Assembly (NCBI GenBank): GCA_947495075.1
Contig: CANLXH010000001.1
Coordinates: 868,001 to 932,000, forward strand
Direction of reading: 5' to 3'
DNA: 64,000 bases
Origin: an uncultured Croceitalea sp.
GTDB lineage: Bacteria > Bacteroidota > Bacteroidia > Flavobacteriales > Flavobacteriaceae
Shown: piece after piece, positions 1 through 9,518 of the stretch
Layout of the letters: each line of letters opens with the position of its first letter
Position numbering within the stretch: the stretch's first letter is position 1
Translations under genes and position numbers: made by a program
Notes under the pieces: generated by a model
The model's database searches: none
Seen by the model: only the letters and a program-made list of their open reading frames with translations
Told to the model about the DNA's origin: nothing

Positions 1-928
<928 letters not shown>

Positions 929-942
929 TTATTTTAGCGGTG

Positions 943-950
943 CAAATATA
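943..950 (-). promoter_or_regulatory. Candidate -7 promoter element of idh
   Basis: On the minus strand this reads TATATTTG, a perfect match to the Bacteroidota -7 consensus TAnnTTTG. It would give a leader of roughly 15-20 bases before the idh ATG. I found no convincing -33 TTTG partner. Confidence 0.5.
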
Positions 951-1023
951 CAATTTTAGCCAAGGATATTATAAGGTAATCTAGTGTTAACATTGGGTTT
1001 GTAACAAAAAGGAGTAAAATAGT

Positions 1024-1063
1024 AAAAGCCATATCATTGTATGAATACATTGATATGGCTTTT
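1024..1063 (+). terminator. Strong hairpin with U-tract, no obvious gene to serve
   Basis: A perfect 13-bp stem (AAAAGCCATATCA at 1024-1036 and its complement at 1051-1063) continues inward through a second 5-bp helix (TGTAT/ATACA), leaving a two-base loop. It is followed on the plus strand by a run of T. No plus-strand gene lies upstream in the window, since idh runs the other way and starts at 919. On the minus strand it sits upstream of the idh promoter, so it could stop read-through from rplS or end a small RNA from the 1064-1500 gap. Confidence 0.6.
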
Positions 1064-1503
1064 TTGCAAATACTTTATCGACTTTAAACTATATGTTTCC
1101 ACACAATTTCGGCCTTGGGCCACATCTTTACAAGTATTTCAACGTTTAAATACATATTGCTTTTAATTTTTCAATCAAACCACAAATATGAATCTGGTTA
1201 TTATTCTTTGGTTTTTGTCAGAAAAGAAAATTGCTCTTCTAATCGCACACAAAAACTTATCTGTTAATTTTATTGCCTAAGCATTTCTATTAACGGGCTT
1301 ATCTTTTTGACTAGTAGTGCTACTAACTAAATTTAAGCGAATAATATTTTAAAGAACGTCAACTTAAAAAAGAACTAGAATTTTGTTACCAACCTTCTTA
1401 ATTCTTTTATAAATATATAAAAATATTTTTATTAGATTTAATTTGTAGGTGATTAATAATCAACAGTTTATGAACTACTCTTATTAACAATTGTTCATAA
1501 AAA
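1064..1503. other. Non-coding stretch with no recognised gene
   Basis: About 440 very AT-rich bases with no convincing reading frame or tRNA. Visible structure is limited to a short GC-rich hairpin (GGCC TTG GGCC near 1112), an imperfect palindrome TAGTAGTGCTACTA near 1313-1326, and an inverted repeat TTATGAAC (1468-1475) / GTTCATAA (1493-1500) just beyond the rplS terminator. It could hold a small RNA or decayed sequence. Nothing in it identifies a function. Confidence 0.5.
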
Positions 1504-1529
1504 AAGCACTCATCTTTCGAGGAGTGCTT
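1504..1529 (-). terminator. rho-independent terminator of rplS
   Basis: The 8-bp stem AAGCACTC/GAGTGCTT with a 10-base loop lies just past the rplS stop. On the minus strand it is followed by a run of seven T (complement of the A run at 1499-1505). Confidence 0.8.
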
Positions 1530-1550
1530 CTGCTTTTGAGTAGAGTACGT

Positions 1551-1901
1551 TTAAGAACGAACCTCTTTGATTCTCGCCTTCTTACCCGTTAAGCCTCTAA
1601 AGTAGAAGATTCTAGACCTTCTAACCTTACCTTTTTTGTTAACCTCTATCTTTTGTAGCGCGGGCATATTTACTGGAAATATACGCTCAACACCTACGGT
1701 TCCAGACATTTTTCTAATAGTGAAAGTTTCGGTTGCTCCGCTCCCACGACGTTGGATAACAACTCCTTTAAAGAACTGCGTTCTTGTTTTCTCACCTTCC
1801 TTAATTTCGTAGTACACTGTAATAGTGTCACCAGAAGAAAATTTTGGAAATTCTTTTTTTTGAACGAATTCTTGTTCAACAAATTTTATTAGAGATTCCA
1901 T
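1551..1901 (-). CDS. rplS: 50S ribosomal protein L19
   Basis: A 116-residue protein of normal length for bL19, with the conserved segments GDTITVYYEIKEG (about 24-36), FKGVVIQRRGSG (about 44-55), TFTIRKMSGTVGVERIFP (about 59-76) and a basic C-terminal part rich in Lys and Arg. L19 sits at the 30S-50S subunit interface. It follows trmD on the same strand, the usual order, but the 206-base gap contains a good promoter at 1974-2004, so it can be transcribed separately. A terminator follows immediately. The leader is unusually long for this window at about 65 bases. Confidence 0.97.
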   Translation of the reverse strand: MESLIKFVEQEFVQKKEFPKFSSGDTITVYYEIKEGEKTRTQFFKGVVIQRRGSGATETFTIRKMSGTVGVERIFPVNMPALQKIEVNKKGKVRRSRIFYFRGLTGKKARIKEVRS

Positions 1902-1973
1902 TTTTGAATCAATTTAAATGTTTTTTAAAATCAACATTCACGATTTTCGTCAGAGGTTAACTTTAAGAGTGTG

Positions 1974-2004
1974 CAAAAATAGTTTATAATTTAAAATCGG
2001 CAAT
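1974..2004 (-). promoter_or_regulatory. Promoter of rplS (-33 ATTG / 19 bp / -7 TATTTTTG)
   Basis: On the minus strand ATTG (2001-2004) is followed after exactly 19 bases by TATTTTTG (1974-1981), the best match in the window to the Bacteroidota -33/-7 promoter layout. Initiation would fall near 1968, leaving about 65 untranslated bases before rplS. Confidence 0.6.
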
Positions 2005-2107
2005 GAATTTATTTGTTTTTTGCAAATTTTATTAGAGATTCTGTTCCATTTGCCTTTGTGTACATTGCTTGTATTGTACTTATAGCCAAAAATCGATATG
2101 GATTAAA

Positions 2108-2782
2108 TTACTCTAATAAATCTGGTCTAAGTTTTTCAGTTCTTTTTAACGCTTGTTCTTCTCGCCATTTTTCAATTTTTGGAAAATTACCACTCAATAA
2201 AATCTCAGGAACTTTATGACCTTTATAATCTGATGGTCTTGTGTATACAGGTGGCGCTAGAAGATTGTCTTGAAAAGTATCTGTTAATGCTGAAGTCTCA
2301 TCATTTAGAACACCTGGTAATAATCTAATAATAGCATCAGAAAGCACTGCTGCAGCTAATTCGCCGCCGGACAGTACATAATCTCCAATAGAAATCTCTT
2401 TTGTTATAAATAGGTCTCTAACCCTTTGGTCAACACCTTTATAGTGTCCACAAAGAATTATAATGTTTTTTTTGAGTGATAGTCCATTGGCGACGCCTTG
2501 GTTTAGTGTTTCACCATCAGGAGACATGTAGATAACTTCGTCATAATCTCGTTCTGTCTTTAATTTGGTAATGCAATCGTCTATTGGACCAGCCATTAGT
2601 ACCATACCTGCACCACCACCAAATTGATAATCGTCTACTTGATTATAATTACCAATGGAAAAATCCCTTAAATTATGAAAATGAACTTCTACCAATTCCT
2701 TTTCAATGGCTCTTTTTAGAATAGAAGCTTCGAAAGGGCTCTTAAGCAATTCTGGTAATACTGTAATTATATCAATACGCAT
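2108..2782 (-). CDS. trmD: tRNA (guanine-N1-)-methyltransferase
   Basis: A 224-residue SPOUT methyltransferase that makes m1G37 in tRNAs, preventing frameshifting. It shows the glycine-rich motif [10 protein letters not shown] (51-60), the SAM-binding trefoil-knot motif [13 protein letters not shown] (131-143) and the segment [16 protein letters not shown], whose first Asp (168) matches the catalytic residue of the family. Length is normal. It lies upstream of rplS in the same orientation, as in most bacteria. An acetyltransferase gene (2817-3266) precedes it by 34 bases and probably shares its transcript. Confidence 0.96.
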   Translation of the reverse strand: MRIDIITVLPELLKSPFEASILKRAIEKELVEVHFHNLRDFSIGNYNQVDDYQFGGGAGMVLMAGPIDDCITKLKTERDYDEVIYMSPDGETLNQGVANGLSLKKNIIILCGHYKGVDQRVRDLFITKEISIGDYVLSGGELAAAVLSDAIIRLLPGVLNDETSALTDTFQDNLLAPPVYTRPSDYKGHKVPEILLSGNFPKIEKWREEQALKRTEKLRPDLLE

Positions 2783-2816
2783 AATAGCTTAACTTAGAAA
2801 ATACAAAAGTAGCGTA

Positions 2817-3266
2817 TTATTCAATGTTGGTTGAAGTCCAGAAATAATGAAAACACTCAACATCTTTTTCCCAACCCAACCGTTCATATAAATGTTGTGC
2901 GGGATTATTGCTTGCAGTTTCTAAAGCTAAACCTTTAAAATTCATAGTGGAACATTGCTCTTTTGCCTTTTCTAATAACGCCTTACCTATACCATTTTTT
3001 CTAAATAACGGATTTACATATAAATCATTTAAAATATAAATGGACTCTAGTGAAACTGAAGAAAAACTTGTGAAAAGTTGAATAAACCCTGCAGGCTTGC
3101 CTTCGACTAGTGCTAAAAATAAAATAGATTCATCACGGTCTAAACGTTTCTCAAGAAAAGATTTTGCTTTTTTTTCGTCCGAAGCTTGTTTGTAAAAAGC
3201 ACGATAAGAATCAAACAAAGGAACAATTAGAGAAAGATGTTCTTTGGTAGCCCTTATTATTTTCAT
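2817..3266 (-). CDS. GNAT family N-acetyltransferase
   Basis: A 149-residue single-domain GNAT protein. The acetyl-CoA pyrophosphate-binding motif is at about residues 90-100, in FRKNGIGKALLEKAKE, preceded by the beta-strand ILNDLYVNP. The C-terminal NPAQHLYERLGWEKD is the usual beta-bulge and alpha-helix of the fold. The substrate cannot be read from sequence. The gene lies 11 bases after the coiled-coil membrane protein at 3278-3886 and 34 bases before trmD, so it is likely co-transcribed with both. Confidence 0.85.
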   Translation of the reverse strand: MKIIRATKEHLSLIVPLFDSYRAFYKQASDEKKAKSFLEKRLDRDESILFLALVEGKPAGFIQLFTSFSSVSLESIYILNDLYVNPLFRKNGIGKALLEKAKEQCSTMNFKGLALETASNNPAQHLYERLGWEKDVECFHYFWTSTNIE

Positions 3267-3277
3267 AAAAATTGCCT

Positions 3278-3886
3278 TTAAGCTCCTTTTTTATTTTTAT
3301 TGATTTCATCTTGAAGCTCTCTACTTATTTTCTGTTCACGTTCCAAGGACCTTCTTCTGTGTTGTTCAAATTCTCCTTCAACATCTGCAAGTGCAGATTT
3401 TGCTTGTTGCGTAAGAAAATTACTATTTTTAAAACGATAAATAAAGAATAACAAAAATGCCAACAGACCAAATATGACAGACCACACTATAAGTTTATAT
3501 GTTCCTTTTGAGACCATTATACCAAAAAAAGACATACTATCTTTTTCTTCAGTTAACTGATTTAGGTTTTTTGTTGTTTCATCTAGCTTAGTATTTAAGG
3601 AACTTATCGCAGTCTCGTTTTCTGCAATTGTAGCTCTAAGTCTAGTTATATTGGAATTAGATGTAGAAATAGAGTCTAAAATATTTTTACGTAATGCTTC
3701 CAATTCTATCAATCTAACCACTTCATAACGTTTTCCAGCCTGTCTGTAGTTGGTTGATTTTCTTATTATAGTTTCAAACTGACCGTTAATACTTGGGTCG
3801 TCTTGATTTTGGTCTGGTTGATTTTGTGCTTTTAGAGGATTTGCTATTAATAGCAACCCACCCAAGAGAATTACAATTTTTTTCAT
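3278..3886 (-). CDS. Membrane-anchored coiled-coil protein of unknown function
   Basis: A 202-residue protein I cannot assign to a characterised family. A cleavable signal peptide fits residues 1-20 (ending PLKAQ). Residues 57-117 form a Leu/Ile/Glu/Lys-rich probable coiled coil, one transmembrane segment runs from about 131 to 150, and a second charged helix fills 165-200. The predicted layout is a periplasmic coiled coil, a membrane span and a cytoplasmic helical tail rich in Arg, Glu and Lys. It heads the small cluster leading to trmD. A scaffold or adaptor role is possible but unsupported. Confidence 0.7.
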   Translation of the reverse strand: MKKIVILLGGLLLIANPLKAQNQPDQNQDDPSINGQFETIIRKSTNYRQAGKRYEVVRLIELEALRKNILDSISTSNSNITRLRATIAENETAISSLNTKLDETTKNLNQLTEEKDSMSFFGIMVSKGTYKLIVWSVIFGLLAFLLFFIYRFKNSNFLTQQAKSALADVEGEFEQHRRRSLEREQKISRELQDEINKNKKGA

Positions 3887-3982
3887 AGGAGTTCTAGTTA
3901 TACTTTCAATTTAGAGCAAAACGAAGGTACATCAATAAAATAAATCACCAAAAAAATGAATTTATCTCTTTTGAATTTTATA

Positions 3983-5431
3983 CTAATAATAGGTATACCT
4001 TCTTACTTTGGCAATATATTTTGCTAAGCGAATAACTTGATGAGAATACCCATATTCATTATCATACCAGATATAAAGCACAATATTTTTCCCATCACCT
4101 GATATGAGTGTAGCCTTACTGTCATATATTGAAGGAGCAGAAGCGCCAACAATATCTGAGGATACCAATTCATTACTCAAAGAATATTTTATCTGCTCAA
4201 CCAAGTCACCTTCAAGAGCATATTTTTTAAGAATGGTATTCACTGCATCTAAAGAAGTCTTAGTTTTTACTTCTAAATTTAAGATTGCTAGAGAACCATT
4301 AGGAACGGGAACTCTAATCGCATTAGAGGTTAATTTACCTTCTAAAGAAGGTAAAGCCTTTGCAACAGCTTTTCCAGCTCCAGTTTCTGTAATTACCATA
4401 TTTAATGCTGCAGCTCTACCACGACGGTATTTAGAGTGCATATTATCTACCAGATTTTGGTCATTGGTATAGGCATGTATAGTTTCTAAATGACCTTTTT
4501 TAATACCTAAAGAATCTTCAATTACTTTTAAGATTGGCGTAATCGCATTTGTGGTACAAGAAGCCGCTGAAAAAATCTTTGTTGTATCTGGATTGTATGC
4601 CGTGTGATTAACACCATGTACGATGTTAGGTATTTCTTTTCCTGGCGCGGTTAAGAGTACTCTATTTGCACCTTTTGATTCTAAATGTCTAGAAAGGGCT
4701 GTTTTATCTCTAAAAGCACCGGTATTATCAATAATTAATGCATTGTAGATGCCATACTTTGTATAATCTATACTTTCTGGTTTATCGGCACTAATTATAT
4801 ACACTGTAGTTCCATTAATTAGGAGAGCCTTTTTCTTTGAATCTATTTCCACTGTGCCGCTAAACTGGCCGTGAACAGAATCTGTACGCATTAAAGCAGC
4901 TCTTTTCTCCAAAACCGTTTCACTAACATCGCCACGAGTAACAATTGCTCTAAGCCTTAGTTGATTTCCTTTTCCTGTTTTAGCCATTAGTTCACGAGCT
5001 AATAAGCGACCAATTCTTCCAAACCCATAAAGCACAACGTCTTTTGGCTTAATATCTTTTGAGTTTTGAGAATCATTAAGTTTATCTAAAACAAATGCTT
5101 TTACATTAAGATGACTGTTTTCTTGTGAGTGATATTCGTAGGTGAGTTTTCCAATATCAAGTTTAGCAGCAGGCATTTTAATGTCGTTTATAGCTCTTAG
5201 TAGTTCAACAGAATCAAAAATTGAAATTGGTTTTTGAACAAACTCTCCTGCATATTCATGTAGGTTGATAATTTCGCTAACATTCTTATCGATTACCTGG
5301 TTTTTAAAAAGTACTACCTCGATAGATTTATCGTACCATAAATCACTTATTAACTTTATAAATTCAGTAGTGGCTTTTCTTCTGTCTGCCTGAAATGCAA
5401 GTTCTTTTTCGTAAGATTTTATGTCGCTCAT
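3983..5431 (-). CDS. gap: Glyceraldehyde-3-phosphate dehydrogenase, long form with N-terminal extension
   Basis: A 482-residue GAPDH, against about 335 in the classical enzyme. The first 125-130 residues are an extra domain without an obvious motif. The Rossmann motif GFGRIGR is at 136-142, the catalytic Cys is Cys292 in SCTTN, and the general base is His319 in TIHAYTNDQ. It should interconvert glyceraldehyde-3-phosphate and 1,3-bisphosphoglycerate with NAD(P). Long GAPDHs of this kind occur in several bacterial groups beside a short one, so a gluconeogenic or NADP-linked role is possible. It has its own promoter and lies downstream of the htrA terminator. Confidence 0.93.
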   Translation of the reverse strand: MSDIKSYEKELAFQADRRKATTEFIKLISDLWYDKSIEVVLFKNQVIDKNVSEIINLHEYAGEFVQKPISIFDSVELLRAINDIKMPAAKLDIGKLTYEYHSQENSHLNVKAFVLDKLNDSQNSKDIKPKDVVLYGFGRIGRLLARELMAKTGKGNQLRLRAIVTRGDVSETVLEKRAALMRTDSVHGQFSGTVEIDSKKKALLINGTTVYIISADKPESIDYTKYGIYNALIIDNTGAFRDKTALSRHLESKGANRVLLTAPGKEIPNIVHGVNHTAYNPDTTKIFSAASCTTNAITPILKVIEDSLGIKKGHLETIHAYTNDQNLVDNMHSKYRRGRAAALNMVITETGAGKAVAKALPSLEGKLTSNAIRVPVPNGSLAILNLEVKTKTSLDAVNTILKKYALEGDLVEQIKYSLSNELVSSDIVGASAPSIYDSKATLISGDGKNIVLYIWYDNEYGYSHQVIRLAKYIAKVRRYTYY

Positions 5432-5462
5432 GGTTGTGTTAATGGTTGTTATTAATTTTGCG

Positions 5463-5470
5463 CAAAAATA
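5463..5470 (-). promoter_or_regulatory. Candidate -7 promoter element of gap
   Basis: The minus strand reads TATTTTTG, matching TAnnTTTG. TTTA lies 19 bases further upstream, a 3-of-4 match to the -33 element. The expected leader is about 25 bases. Confidence 0.5.
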
Positions 5471-5513
5471 GTTATTTCAAACGTTTTCGTAAAAGTATAT
5501 TTAAGAAATAAAA

Positions 5514-5536
5514 AACGCCTCGTTGGAGGCGCTTTT
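5514..5536 (-). terminator. rho-independent terminator of the htrA protease gene
   Basis: The 6-bp GC-rich stem CGCCTC/GAGGCG (5516-5521 and 5526-5531) with a 4-base loop is followed on the minus strand by TTTTTTATTT. It lies directly after the protease stop codon. Confidence 0.8.
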
Positions 5537-5558
5537 CATCTATTTATATTTTCTGAGT

Positions 5559-6950
5559 TTATTGAAAAATTAGTCGTTCTCTTTCACCGTCTTTATCCAT
5601 CAATGTAATGCTTGTCTTGCCGTATCTGGATATTTTACTAAAAACATCTTTTGCATCCTCAATATCATTAACATCTTCATCATCTACTTTAATTATAACC
5701 TTTCCTACCAAATCATAATTTACATACTGTTGAGGAACAGCAATTATTTTTACACCATCATCTAACTTATATTGCTTTTTGTCTTTTTTAGACAAATTCT
5801 GGACCCTAAAGTTCATAATTGGGACATCAACTGTTTGATTCTTTTTTAGAATTACAGGTATTATCATTTTTTCCCCTCTTCTGTCGATAGTTACTTCCAC
5901 TTCATCTCCTGGTCGTTTAGCAGATAAATACCCAGTTAGTTCAGAGAACTTCGTAACTTTAACATTATCTATTTGTTTAATTATGTCACTTTCTTGAAGT
6001 CCAGCATCTTGAGCACCAGAATCTTCGGCAATTCCTGCAATATAGACTCCTTGAATTTCATCGATACCTTGTTCAATAGCAATTTTTGAATTAGCTGGTA
6101 AAGTATTGACACCTAAAATACCTTTCTGAACATTTCCAAATTCCAATAAATCATCCACAACTTTTTTGGCAATATTACTAGGCACAGCAAATGAATAACC
6201 TACATAAGAGCCAGTTTGAGATGTGATAGCTGTATTAATGCCGATTAAATCCCCGTTTGTGTTTACTAACGCTCCACCACTGTTACCTGGGTTAACGGCG
6301 GCATCTGTTTGAATAAAAGACTGATTGCGAGCAACGGCAAGAGACCTAGCTTTTGCACTAACTATACCTGCCGTGACTGTTGATGTTAGATTAAAAGGAT
6401 TTCCAACTGCTAGTACCCATTCACCAATCTTGGCATTATCAGAGTCTCCAAAAGCTAAATATGGTAGATTTTCTACATTTATTTTTAATAGCGCAATATC
6501 TGAGTTTGCATCTGCACCTACGACTTCGGCTTCATAACTCTTATTATTGTTTAAAGTGACTTCTAATTTAGAGGCACTAGCTATTACATGGTTATTAGTG
6601 ACAATATAACCATCTGGAGAAATAATAACTCCAGAGCCAGTGCCAACTTGAGGTTGTTGGGTGGCTTCAGAGCCATAAAAGAACTGTGCAACGGGATTGC
6701 GTTCAACAATGGTCATATTTTTAACATGAACAACTGCATTTACAGTTTTTTCCGCTGCAATGGTAAAATCTACATCATTAATTCCAGCTCCTCTAGGAGA
6801 AGTTGTTAGATTGCTTGTAGTCACAAAAGAAGCGTCATTTTCTCCAGCTACATATTTAATAGTTTCTTTTTCAAAAAATAACTTGTATGTCCCTAAGGTT
6901 ATCCCACCAGCTAAAAGGGCAACTACGAATAAATTTGCTGTTCTTTTCAT
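5559..6950 (-). CDS. degP: HtrA/Deg family serine protease (Do-like)
   Basis: A periplasmic protease-chaperone of 463 residues from the ATG at 6950. A TTG two codons earlier is possible but less likely. An N-terminal hydrophobic segment (about 5-25) exports or anchors it. The trypsin-like domain shows the full triad: His121 in TNNHV, Asp151 in NSDIALLK and Ser224 in PGNSGGAL. Two PDZ domains follow at roughly 265-360 and 375-460, the second divergent. It degrades or holds misfolded envelope proteins. It is divergent from dapF across a short shared upstream region and ends in its own terminator. Confidence 0.94.
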   Translation of the reverse strand: MKRTANLFVVALLAGGITLGTYKLFFEKETIKYVAGENDASFVTTSNLTTSPRGAGINDVDFTIAAEKTVNAVVHVKNMTIVERNPVAQFFYGSEATQQPQVGTGSGVIISPDGYIVTNNHVIASASKLEVTLNNNKSYEAEVVGADANSDIALLKINVENLPYLAFGDSDNAKIGEWVLAVGNPFNLTSTVTAGIVSAKARSLAVARNQSFIQTDAAVNPGNSGGALVNTNGDLIGINTAITSQTGSYVGYSFAVPSNIAKKVVDDLLEFGNVQKGILGVNTLPANSKIAIEQGIDEIQGVYIAGIAEDSGAQDAGLQESDIIKQIDNVKVTKFSELTGYLSAKRPGDEVEVTIDRRGEKMIIPVILKKNQTVDVPIMNFRVQNLSKKDKKQYKLDDGVKIIAVPQQYVNYDLVGKVIIKVDDEDVNDIEDAKDVFSKISRYGKTSITLMDKDGERERLIFQ

Positions 6951-7059
6951 GTTCAAAGTTTTGTTTTAACATTTAGCTCTCTAAAAATAGTCGAAATTGA
7001 AAGCTCATTTTAACAGTTTAACTCTCTTTTAACTGCAAAAGAAACCTTAAAGAATATAC

Positions 7060-7067
7060 TATCTTTG
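7060..7067 (+). promoter_or_regulatory. Candidate -7 promoter element immediately before dapF
   Basis: TATCTTTG matches TAnnTTTG and ends five bases before the dapF ATG at 7072. Initiation would fall at or next to the start codon, implying a leaderless or nearly leaderless mRNA. Confidence 0.5.
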
Positions 7068-7071
7068 TTTG

Positions 7072-7866
7072 ATGGATTCTGATTTGCAGCTCAAATTTTA
7101 CAAATATCAAGGCACCGGTAATGACTTTGTGCTTATTGATAATCGTCAACAGATTTTTCCCAAAAATAATACCAAGTTAGTTGCTTTTTTGTGTGACAGA
7201 AAATTTGGCATTGGAGCCGATGGCTTAATATTATTAGAAAATGACGAATTGTCAGATTTTAAGATGATTTATTATAATTCTGATGGGAATGAAAGTACGA
7301 TGTGTGGAAATGGAGGTAGATGTATAGTTGCTTTTGCAAGGAAACTTAATATTATTAATCAGGAAACTACTTTCTTAGCAATTGATGGGATACACAAAGC
7401 CAAAATAGATGGTGATATTGTTACCCTACAAATGATAGATGTAAACACAATAAAATCAAAAGAAAAATATCTTTTCCTAGACACTGGCTCTCCACATCAT
7501 GTACAATTGGTAAATGACCTTGATAAATTAGACGTGGCAAAGGAAGGGGCTAAACTTCGTTATGGTATCTACGGAAAAGAAGGTAGCAATATCAATTTTG
7601 TCTCACCTATAGATTCTAACACTTTTGCAATGCGCACTTATGAGCGTGGGGTGGAAGATGAAACTTTGTCTTGTGGTACTGGTGTTACAGCTGTTGCTTT
7701 GGCTATGAATAAATCTAAAATCACAGATGATAATCATGTCTATATCAATACTATGGGCGGAAAATTAGAAGTTTCTTTCTTGGAAGAGAATGGTGAATAC
7801 ACAGATGTTAATCTTATAGGAGCTGCAACTTTTGTCTTTAAAGGTGAAATTTCATGTTGCATTTAA
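7072..7866 (+). CDS. dapF: Diaminopimelate epimerase
   Basis: A 264-residue enzyme that converts LL- to meso-diaminopimelate for lysine and peptidoglycan synthesis. The two catalytic cysteines are Cys78 in MCGNGGR and Cys201 in LSCGTGVTA, each in the expected half of the pseudo-symmetric fold. I place the start at the ATG 7072 rather than the in-frame TTG at 7069. A -7-like element ends only five bases before it. The reading frame overlaps the next gene by 13 bases, suggesting a dapF-acetyltransferase-mltG transcript. dapA of the same pathway lies at 26,904. Confidence 0.96.
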   Translation: MDSDLQLKFYKYQGTGNDFVLIDNRQQIFPKNNTKLVAFLCDRKFGIGADGLILLENDELSDFKMIYYNSDGNESTMCGNGGRCIVAFARKLNIINQETTFLAIDGIHKAKIDGDIVTLQMIDVNTIKSKEKYLFLDTGSPHHVQLVNDLDKLDVAKEGAKLRYGIYGKEGSNINFVSPIDSNTFAMRTYERGVEDETLSCGTGVTAVALAMNKSKITDDNHVYINTMGGKLEVSFLEENGEYTDVNLIGAATFVFKGEISCCI

Positions 7867-8378
7867 AGGGCAAAAATATTTATCTGAGAGCACTAGAACC
7901 AAGTGACTTGGATTTTCTTTATCAATTAGAAAATAATACAGAGGTTTGGGAAGTTAGTGGTACATTAACTCCATATTCAAAAAAAGTATTACAGCTATAT
8001 CTTGAAAATGCGCACCGTGATATATATGAGGTAAAACAACTTCGTTTATGTATATGCAACCAAGAGAATAAAGTAATTGGCTTAGTAGATATATTTAATT
8101 TTGACCCAAGCAACTTACGAGCAGGTATAGGCATAATAATCTTAGATGAGCAAGACCGAGGTAAAGGAGCAGGTGAGGAGGCTTTAGAATTAGTAATGAA
8201 ATATTGTTTTTCTGTTTTAAATTTACATCAATTATATGCTAATATCTTAGAGTCTAATGAGCCTAGTAAGCGATTGTTTCAAAAGTTAGATTTTGAAAGA
8301 GTGGGGGTTAAAAAAGATTGGTTGTTAACCAATGGAGAATTTAAAAATGAAGTTTTATATCAAAAGATAAAATCTTGA
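7854..8378 (+). CDS. GNAT family acetyltransferase (RimJ/RimL-like)
   Basis: A 174-residue acetyltransferase of the RimJ/RimL-type subfamily, opening LKGKNIYLRALEPSDLDFLY. The acetyl-CoA-binding loop is ILDEQDRGKGAGEEAL (about residues 97-112), followed by NLHQLYANILESNEPSKRLFQKLDFE, typical of the subfamily. Members acetylate protein N-termini or small amines, but the substrate here is unknown. It overlaps dapF by 13 bases and mltG by 4, so translation of all three is probably coupled. Confidence 0.87.
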   Translation: MLHLKGKNIYLRALEPSDLDFLYQLENNTEVWEVSGTLTPYSKKVLQLYLENAHRDIYEVKQLRLCICNQENKVIGLVDIFNFDPSNLRAGIGIIILDEQDRGKGAGEEALELVMKYCFSVLNLHQLYANILESNEPSKRLFQKLDFERVGVKKDWLLTNGEFKNEVLYQKIKS

Positions 8379-9421
8379 AGAATTTAAAAAAGGTTATTTG
8401 GGCAACTGCTATTCTAGGATTGGTAATCTGTGGTTTTTTTGCTTACTCCATATACAATGCTATTTTTTCTCCTAATACTAGTTTTGAAAATGAAGAAGCA
8501 TATGTTTTTATTCCATCAGAGGCTACAATTAACCAGGTTAAAGAACAATTAGTTCCATTACTAAAGGATTGGACCACTTTTGAAGCTGTAGCGGAACGTA
8601 AAGGCTATATTAATAATGTTAAAGGAGGTAAATATGCTATTAAGAAAGGAATGAACAATAATGATATTGTAAATTCTTTACGTAGTGGAAATATACCTGT
8701 TAAAGTATCATTTAACAACCAAGAGACGGTTGAAGCTTTGGCTGGTAGAATAGCTGTACAAATTGAAGCAGATAGTATTTCTCTAGTAAATGCGTTTAAT
8801 GATAGTGAATTTCTAAAAGCAAATGAATTAAATGAGGATACAAAGCTGTCTTTATTTTTACCAAATACGTACGAGTTCTTTTGGAACTCTAATGCTGTAG
8901 GCTTTCGTGATAGAATGCTGAAAGAGTATAAACGTTTTTGGAACAAAGAACGCAAAGAAAAAGCAGCACTACTTAATTTAACTCCTAGTAAAGTAGCCTC
9001 TTTGGCCGCGATAGTACAGAAAGAAACGGTTAAAGCAGATGAACGTTCAAGAGTCGCAGGAGTATACCTTAATAGAATTAGACAGGGAATTCCTTTACAA
9101 GCAGATCCAACTGTGATTTTTGCCATTAAAAAGGAAACTGGTAATTATGATACTATTATAAAAAGAGTGCTTTATCGTGATTTGGAAATAGTTTCTCCTT
9201 ACAATACGTACAAGAATAGAGGTTTGCCACCAGGACCAATTACAATGCCAGATATTTCTTCAATTAAGGCCGTTTTAAATCCTGAAAAACACGACTATTT
9301 ATACTTCGTTGCTGATGTTTCTAACTTTGGATATCACATGTTTGCGAAGACGCTAGCGCAACACAACCGCAATAAAGAACAGTACGTCCGATGGTTGAAC
9401 AATCAGAATATCAGGCGATAA
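8375..9421 (+). CDS. mltG: Endolytic murein transglycosylase MltG
   Basis: A 348-residue YceG-like protein. A single N-terminal membrane span (about 7-27) anchors it in the inner membrane with the catalytic domain in the periplasm. The catalytic Glu is Glu217 in AAIVQKET, followed by VAGVYLNRI and the conserved YNTY-RGLPPGPI segment near 278-292. It cleaves nascent glycan strands and so sets their length. The start is a TTG at 8375 overlapping the upstream stop. No ATG exists before the membrane span, which supports this choice. Confidence 0.94.
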   Translation: MKNLKKVIWATAILGLVICGFFAYSIYNAIFSPNTSFENEEAYVFIPSEATINQVKEQLVPLLKDWTTFEAVAERKGYINNVKGGKYAIKKGMNNNDIVNSLRSGNIPVKVSFNNQETVEALAGRIAVQIEADSISLVNAFNDSEFLKANELNEDTKLSLFLPNTYEFFWNSNAVGFRDRMLKEYKRFWNKERKEKAALLNLTPSKVASLAAIVQKETVKADERSRVAGVYLNRIRQGIPLQADPTVIFAIKKETGNYDTIIKRVLYRDLEIVSPYNTYKNRGLPPGPITMPDISSIKAVLNPEKHDYLYFVADVSNFGYHMFAKTLAQHNRNKEQYVRWLNNQNIRR

Positions 9422-9518
9422 GGTGATTTTGGCGATTATTCTTCACCGCTTAACGTAATTTAGGTCTGTTTTAAGAAAATCTTAGGAGCTTTATAATAAA
9501 TCAACAAACTTCCCCCAC

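Noticed and set aside
1093..1149. Small frame of 18 codons in the 1064-1503 gap
   Set aside because: Too short, no promoter or conserved feature, and consistent with chance.
4104..4472. Antisense reading frame over gap on the plus strand
   Set aside because: It is a shadow of the strongly conserved GAPDH frame on the other strand, with no promoter or family features.
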